From NCBI GenBank assembly GCA_964558395.1, contig CAZLDS010000005.1:21586-85585 (forward strand): a stretch of DNA of 64,000 nt. The letters are read 5' to 3'. The position numbers and the translations under genes are program-made. A model generated the notes under the pieces. The model was not told where the DNA came from and did no database searches. It saw only the letters and a program-made list of their open reading frames with translations. This DNA is from CSP1-5 sp964558395 (GTDB taxonomy: Bacteria; Methylomirabilota; Methylomirabilia; Methylomirabilales; CSP1-5). Shown here piece by piece: positions 59,577-64,000 of this stretch; the first letter of the stretch is position 1; each line of letters opens with the position of its first letter.

Positions 59577-60137
59577 TCACAATTCAAGACCCGACCCCGA
59601 ATTGTGTTCTGACCGCAGGGCTTGTGATCGTGCCATCTCACGGAGGTGCTTGTGCATCTCGAAAAACCTCACCCGCGGCCTACGCACGAATGGCTGTTCC
59701 AGTTGCATTCGGATGCCGTACTTCTGATACACCGGATATGACAGTTCATACCCATAATGCCAACGATCTCGGTAGCGTAACCAGAGACGGCCGCCCGTAT
59801 TGTGGATAGGAGGTAGCTCCTTGAGCGGTATGGAGATCTCGTAATCACAGTACCCTCTTTGTCTGTCGCGCACAGGGTGGATGAACGGAAACGTGACGTG
59901 GTCCGGCCACCCGTCGAGGGTCACCTTCACATCGTAGGCTGCAGTCTTTCCATGGTTGTGGAGCTTGATACGAATCACGCTGCTTTGCAATGCCCTATCA
60001 ATGCTGCTCCGCGCGATCCGCACATCGGGTTGGAGGGACTGAAAATTTCTACGGGTGTGATTCCACGGACGGAGGATCAGGAAATAACCTACCCCGGCGG
60101 CAACTATCAATCCGATGAGCGCACCCACTAATTCCAT
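59577..60137 (-). CDS. Membrane-anchored protein with extracellular domain
   Basis: ATG 60137 opens MELVGALIGLIVAAGVGYFLIL, one N-terminal helix, then a ~160-residue soluble part with beta-type segments (SSVIRIKLHNHGKTAAYDVK, DYEISIPLKELPPIHNTGGR, WHYGYELSYPVYQKYG). The family is unknown. Upstream on the same strand is a promoter-like TTGACA-N17-TATTAG and an intrinsic terminator (60174-60211), so expression may be attenuated. Confidence 0.55.
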   Translation of the reverse strand: MELVGALIGLIVAAGVGYFLILRPWNHTRRNFQSLQPDVRIARSSIDRALQSSVIRIKLHNHGKTAAYDVKVTLDGWPDHVTFPFIHPVRDRQRGYCDYEISIPLKELPPIHNTGGRLWLRYRDRWHYGYELSYPVYQKYGIRMQLEQPFVRRPRVRFFEMHKHLREMARSQALRSEHNSGSGLEL

Positions 60138-60506
60138 TGTGGTATCGCTCTAGCGGTATGGAGCGTTGGGAACAAAACGCCCTCCCGGGCCATACCCCAC
60201 CCGTGAGGGCGTCTGAATGCTTGGTATGCCGTCTAAAATGCCTGCCGTGGGCGACGGGACTGGTATGGTCACCCCGTTTTCATCTTACTACTTCCCTCGG
60301 TCAGTTAATCACTCTGCCACGCGACAACTCAAGGGTCGCCTCGCGGTACCACACTAATATCCAAGTAGGCATGGCCTGTCAAGGGGAAACCGTTTTGAAT
60401 CAGGAGCCTAGCTGTGTTAGGCTCCCCTCATGGAATCGGGGTAACAGTCAGCCGGATAGATATCAAAGCCTGACCCCTACGTCCCCCCTGACTGGTGTGC
60501 TATCGT
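60138..60506. promoter_or_regulatory. Leader region with T-box-like motif and terminator
   Basis: Minus strand, 5' to 3': a GGAGCCTA...TAGGCTCC hairpin (60425-60403), a promoter-like TTGACA (60382-60377) and TATTAG (60359-60354), then AGTGTGGTACCGCG, a 13 of 14 match to the T-box consensus, and finally a strong terminator (60211-60174: CGCCCTC...GAGGGCG then TTTT) 37 bases before the ATG at 60137. The parts suggest a regulated leader, but no Stem I is obvious before the T-box motif, so it may be a relic. Confidence 0.4.
60174..60211 (-). terminator. Intrinsic terminator upstream of the 59577 gene
   Basis: On the minus strand CGCCCTC (60211-60205) pairs with GAGGGCG (60184-60178) and is followed by TTTTGTT. 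It would stop transcription before the gene that starts at 60137, as in attenuators, or end a separate small RNA. Confidence 0.65.
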
Positions 60507-61184
60507 TCACATAAGCTCTTCAAAACTAGCTTTCACCTCTGCGACGAATTTCAGCGTCAGGGCTCGATCCTTCCGGCCATCTGGCCCTTCGATTCCGGTG
60601 TGCACGTCTATGCCCGCTGGCCGAACCTGCCGGATTGCCTCTCGAACGTTCCCTGGGTCGAGCCCACCCGCCAGGATCACCGGATGCGGTGAGATCGCCA
60701 CCAGCCTCCGGCTCACCGTCCAGTCATGGGTTTTGCCTGTCGCGCCACTGGTCCCGGTCCCTGGGTCAAAGGTGTCGGTGATGTATTGGTCAACATAAAG
60801 CGCTGTAGCGTCAATTTGCTTCCCAAGTTCCGCGAGGTTGTTTTCCCGAACGACCAGGCTCTTCATGATCTTAAGCTTCGGCCGCAGCGTAGTCAGTCTC
60901 ACAAGTTCCTCGGTTGCAATCTCGCCATGCAGCTGCACGTATGACACGCCTAGCTTCCTACAGAGCTTCACGATCGCTTCCGCATTCGACAGATAAGTTA
61001 TAAGCAAAGCCGTTATACCAGATTTGAGCGACCCGATAATCTTCGCCGCCTCTTCTTCCGGAAGGTCTTCCTTGTGTTTGGCAAGCCTGAAGGGAAAGCC
61101 GAGGTACTTGATACCACACTCCACGAGCATATCGGCTTCCGCCTGATCGATGATACCTGCGACGTGAATTACCGCTGCACCCAC
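60507..61184 (-). CDS. TrpF-like protein without the catalytic Cys
   Basis: A 225-residue TIM-barrel protein: VAGIIDQAEADMLVECGIKY, VSYVQLHGEIATEELV, VDQYITDTFDPGTGTSGATG, THDWTVSRRL, ILAGGLDPGNVREAIRQV and GIDVHTGIEGPDGRKD. These match phosphoribosylanthranilate isomerase, including the phosphate loop. The first-strand KxCG motif is replaced by VAGI, so the catalytic Cys is missing while the Asp remains. A promiscuous isomerase or a related sugar-phosphate enzyme is possible. Starts at GTG 61184. Confidence 0.7.
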   Translation of the reverse strand: MGAAVIHVAGIIDQAEADMLVECGIKYLGFPFRLAKHKEDLPEEEAAKIIGSLKSGITALLITYLSNAEAIVKLCRKLGVSYVQLHGEIATEELVRLTTLRPKLKIMKSLVVRENNLAELGKQIDATALYVDQYITDTFDPGTGTSGATGKTHDWTVSRRLVAISPHPVILAGGLDPGNVREAIRQVRPAGIDVHTGIEGPDGRKDRALTLKFVAEVKASFEELM

Positions 61185-61651
61185 ATCCTCACCCTATTCG
61201 GCAAATCCTAGGACACCCAGGATGGATAGATTCCGCATTGCCATCCGCATCCATCGTCCATTCTGCTTCGTTTCCACGCAATGCCCGCTGTCCGGGGTAG
61301 GGCAAGTTATTTTGCTGTACCGTAGCGGCCGAAAAAACGACGTATAAGGGCTTCAGTCTTTTGTTGAATGATTCTCCGATCGAGTCGCTCGAGCCGGAAC
61401 GGGAACTGTTTGTCTCCCGGCATCATAGCTCATTTCCTGCCCAGAGAAAAAAAGGCGCCGAGGATGCCCCCGACGCCCATGGGATGCTTCCGGCGTGATC
61501 CTGGCTACTTCCTCCGTCGCCGTCTCCTGGCGCGCCACTTGAAGCAGGCGGTCCCGCAGCAATTCCTGCACCCTCAACTCCCCGACGACCTTCGGAAAGA
61601 CGGCCTCTGCCTGCTCCACCGTCTCGATGTGTTCAGTCTCCGCCGCGCCTG
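61185..61651. other. Intergenic stretch with possible gene remnant
   Basis: A minus-strand frame (61353-61688) has coding-like amphipathic sequence (VEQAEAVFPKVVGELRVQEL) but no plausible start, and it overlaps the end of the nuclease-family gene. A GCGCCGAG-type repeat (61455-61510) lies inside it. It may be the 3' part of a decayed gene. Nothing else is recognised. Confidence 0.3.
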
Positions 61652-62734
61652 CTATTGCCCCTGCGATGGGATGTCCAGCTCCGCCCACACCCCCATGTGG
61701 TCCGAAGGCCAGTAGAGGGCGGGGTGGTCGGCGTCGGTGCCGGTGCCCGGTAACTGACCTCCCGCGTTGCCGATCAGGGTCGAGGCAACTGTCGCCTCGG
61801 CATCGCGCGTGAAGATGATGTCATCGCGCTCGTAGAGCTGCATAACGGGATCCTGATTCGTGAGTTCGGCGTCATAGCAGCAGGTGTAACCATCTGGGTC
61901 GGTGCCGCCCCACTGGTCCGTGTAGCCCGCGGCGACGAGCGCCCGGTGGGCCAAGTCGTCGGACGTTTTGCTGTTGAAGTCTCCCACGAGGATGAGCGGG
62001 AGAGACGTCCGCGCGAGGGCACGGATGAGCTCGACGGTTTGGGCGTAACGCACGGTATCGATGTCCTCAATGTGGGTGCTGGCGAAGCGCACTTCACTTT
62101 TGTCGTCGCCGTTGATGTCGGCGTCAACGTACACCCAGCCTCGCGTGATGGTGGCGGTTTGGACGTGCACGGCGGGGCTGTAGTTGCCGCCGACGGCTTC
62201 CTTAATCTGGACGCCGTCCCGCGCGAGGATCACGTCGTAGTCGATGAGCCTGAGATCAGCATAGCCGTCCTCGGTCGCCATCGGCAACTCAATGTCGACG
62301 TTCCGGGTCTTAATAACCGGTTTGTACACAAGCTGCTGGTCCTTCTCGAGTTTGTCGAGCAGGGTGGCGAGGAAGTCAGCCACCAGCGTCTCATCCGTCT
62401 CATCAACCGATGTCGACCCGGGGGGCGGGTTCAAGCTGTCGCCCGGCGACTGGATGTAGAGCTTCGTCACCTCCTGCAGCCCGACCAGGTCCGGTCTTGT
62501 TTCGTCGATCTCAGCCGCGATGGCGGCCATGCGGGCCTCGAATTGCGTCGATAGGAAGGTGACGTACGCCTGGGCCACCGCAAAGGGCAACTCGCTACGC
62601 GAGGCCTCTAGCACGGCGTCCACGTCGGTCCCCACGTACAGGTTGCGGGTCATTACCCTGACCGTGCCGCCGGCGAGGGCGCCGTTCGCCCCTAGCAAAC
62701 ACAATGCTGCGACAAGTCCGAATACGCGTTTCAT
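61652..62734 (-). CDS. Secreted endonuclease/exonuclease/phosphatase-family protein
   Basis: ATG 62734 gives a signal peptide (MKRVFGLVAALCLLGANGAL, cleavage ALA-GG). The mature protein has VRVMTRNLYVGTDVD, LVGLQEVTKLY, RFASTHIEDID, ILVGDFNSKTSDDL and YWPSDHMGVWAELD, the order N...E...D...DFN...SDH of the EEP superfamily (DNase I-like). Substrate may be DNA, a phosphodiester lipid or an inositol phosphate. The 360 residues suit an exported phosphodiesterase. Confidence 0.85.
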   Translation of the reverse strand: MKRVFGLVAALCLLGANGALAGGTVRVMTRNLYVGTDVDAVLEASRSELPFAVAQAYVTFLSTQFEARMAAIAAEIDETRPDLVGLQEVTKLYIQSPGDSLNPPPGSTSVDETDETLVADFLATLLDKLEKDQQLVYKPVIKTRNVDIELPMATEDGYADLRLIDYDVILARDGVQIKEAVGGNYSPAVHVQTATITRGWVYVDADINGDDKSEVRFASTHIEDIDTVRYAQTVELIRALARTSLPLILVGDFNSKTSDDLAHRALVAAGYTDQWGGTDPDGYTCCYDAELTNQDPVMQLYERDDIIFTRDAEATVASTLIGNAGGQLPGTGTDADHPALYWPSDHMGVWAELDIPSQGQ

Positions 62735-63469
62735 CACAGACCTCCCTATGGTGTGGTGTTCCGGGTCCAGTCCTGCTGTGCGGGTTAAAAGGTTACGCAC
62801 GTCTCATCATCTTTTTCACACAACACACCTCCTGAGAGCGATGGACCCACGGCGATCAGCAGCCCCGACACGTGAACGCTGGCATACAGAGTTTTCGCGT
62901 CCTCCCGCTGTCCCGTGACTGGATTGCTCGCCGCGCCCTTTGCGCGCCTGTGAATAGCACGATCCCTCCCGAACTGTCCTATGCCGAAGCAGCCTTCTCA
63001 GCGTGCGATGCGTGACCAACGGTTTCGCAAACGACACCATGGCAAGCGGGGTGCCAGAGCGATACAGCGGGGAGGGCCAAAAGGTGAGGTGTTCGATCTT
63101 CCCTATTCTAAAGAAATGCTGACCCGCTGTGTGTGAGCTCTCTGCGTGAAGGGACGTTCGTAGGTGCTTAACGCATTTAGCAGTTCGGTGATAACGGTGC
63201 TCAACTTACTTGACACCTTCCGTCAATGGCACCCCTCCGAGGATATACGCCAGGGCCAAGAGCCTGACCGCGGCCTCTTCTTCCACGGGATGCCAACCTA
63301 GGACTATTTTGAGATCGTCAAGACCCTTCGAACACAGGATGGAACTTAGCTGAACTTGTCGGCATGGACCGAAGTCCGCTTCCCATTGGCATTGGCGGTA
63401 TTTGGGGAAGCCGAGGTAGAAGAAACTGGAACAGTAGGCCTTCGTGCTTGCCCAGCTAACTGACCTGCC
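62735..63469. other. Intergenic stretch without a convincing gene
   Basis: A plus-strand basic ORF beginning MPKQPSQRAMRDQRFRK near 62980 and a minus-strand frame at 63206-63571 exist, but neither has a recognisable domain or good ribosome-binding site. No RNA gene was found. Confidence 0.3.
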
Positions 63470-64000
63470 CTCCTCAAATCGGTCCGAGATGTGGTAATGC
63501 TTTTCAGACCGATTCGAGGAGGAGGCTAGCATGTCGAAGAAGCGATACCGTCCCGAAGAGATCATCGGCAAACTACGTGAGTCCTGCTCAGCCAGGGCAA
63601 GAAGGTGGTGGACGTCATCAAGGCCCTTGGCGTCACCGATGTCACCTATTACCGCTGGCGACAGGAGTACGGGGGAATGTCGGTTTCCCAGGCCAAGCGC
63701 CCCAGGGAGCTGGAGAAGGAGAATGAGCGGCTTCGGAAGGCGGTCTCCGATCTGACCTTGGACAAGATGATCCTGAAAGAGGCGGTCAAGGGAAACTTCT
63801 GAGCCCCTCCCGCCGCCGGGCCTGCGTGCAGGCCGTGTGTGAGGGGCTGAAGATATCCGAGCAACGTGCCTGCAAGGTTCTAGGGCAATATCGCTCGACC
63901 TAGCGACACGTGGCGGTGGTCAAGTCGGACGAGAACGCGTTGACGGCGGCGATCGTTACATTGGCCACACAATACGGGAGATACGGATATCGGCGGATCA
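63470..64000 (+). mobile_element. Broken IS3-family insertion sequence, right end outside window
   Basis: OrfA starts at ATG 63531 after GGAGGAGG (MSKKRYRPEEIIGKLRE), but compared with intact relatives about seven bases are missing after GAG near 63580, shifting to the frame VVDVIKALGVTDVTYYRWRQ...LEKENERLRKAVSDL that ends at 63802. OrfB then reads LSPSRRRACVQAVCEG and meets an in-frame TAG near 63899 before DENALTAAIVTLATQYGRYG. Both defects imply an inactive element. A hairpin of CTCAAATCGGTC/GACCGATTCGAG (63472-63518) lies upstream. Confidence 0.85.

Noticed and set aside
1..64000. tRNA, rRNA and CRISPR
   Set aside because: Scanning by eye for tRNA GTTCGA-type T-loops, rRNA conserved segments and regularly spaced direct repeats gave no convincing case; the heptad runs are too short-period to be a CRISPR array.

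Overview
The window is GC-rich, gene-dense DNA from a Gram-negative bacterium that makes lipid A and LPS. It carries lpxA, lpxB, lpxI, lpxK and lpxL homologues, Kdo and heptosyl transferases, bamA, skp, lolCD and lnt. Gene order and the mixture of families recall candidate phyla such as NC10/Methylomirabilota, Rokubacteria or deltaproteobacteria-like lineages, but no rRNA is present and the lineage is an inference. A run of 10 Ns at 21009-21018 marks a scaffold join. Nearly all housekeeping genes lie on the minus strand.

Layout. 1-1165: 3' end of a GT39-type membrane glycosyltransferase. About 1.2-8.4 kb: a decayed accessory island on the plus strand with small HTH, excisionase-like, zinc-ribbon and ribbon-helix-helix genes, a replication-initiator-like gene interrupted by TGA, and the catalytic half of a tyrosine recombinase. 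8.4-12.4 kb: a secreted beta-propeller, a secreted protein with a probable CTG start, a low-molecular-weight phosphatase, a lipoprotein, a BASS transporter and an MGMT-type protein. 12.8-13.6 kb: a frameshifted PilX-like pseudogene. 13.6-18.2 kb: a selenoprotein glycine-reductase-type operon grdC-grdA-grdE-grdB, with UGA/Sec codons in grdA and grdB and no grdD. 18.4-34.5 kb: envelope genes, from bamA-skp-fabZ-lpxA-lpxI-Gfo/Idh-lpxB-DUF374-waaA-lpxK-lpxL-waaF-gmhB on to amrB, a 2OG oxygenase and a heptosyltransferase. 34.6-37.1 kb: clpC. 37.2-49.8 kb: lnt-prfB-lysS-lolC-lolD, then rpsB-tsf-pyrH-frr-cdsA, argC and argJ. 49.9-56.9 kb: rplM-rpsI, a DUF1059 gene, coaX, birA, valS and a receiver-domain protein. 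57-64 kb: a second accessory zone with small membrane and zinc-ribbon genes, secreted proteins, a TrpF-like protein, repeats, a small inverted-repeat element and a broken IS3-family element at the right edge.

How the genes work together. The central minus-strand block is an outer-membrane factory: BamA and Skp assemble proteins, FabZ and the Lpx enzymes make lipid A, WaaA, WaaF and GmhB build the inner core, and Lnt with LolCD mature and export lipoproteins. It is interleaved with translation genes. The grd operon would reductively cleave glycine or a related compound through selenol chemistry, but it lacks the GrdD partner expected for acetyl phosphate formation.

Most unusual signals: (1) the grd operon without grdD, with an exact 7-bp hairpin just after the grdB UGA; (2) a family of intergenic elements made of degenerate 7-base repeats in opposing arms, placed between co-directional genes of the core operons; (3) a ~120-bp repeat shared by the two accessory zones, upstream of small CxxC proteins in both; (4) several split or recoded-looking genes in the left island.
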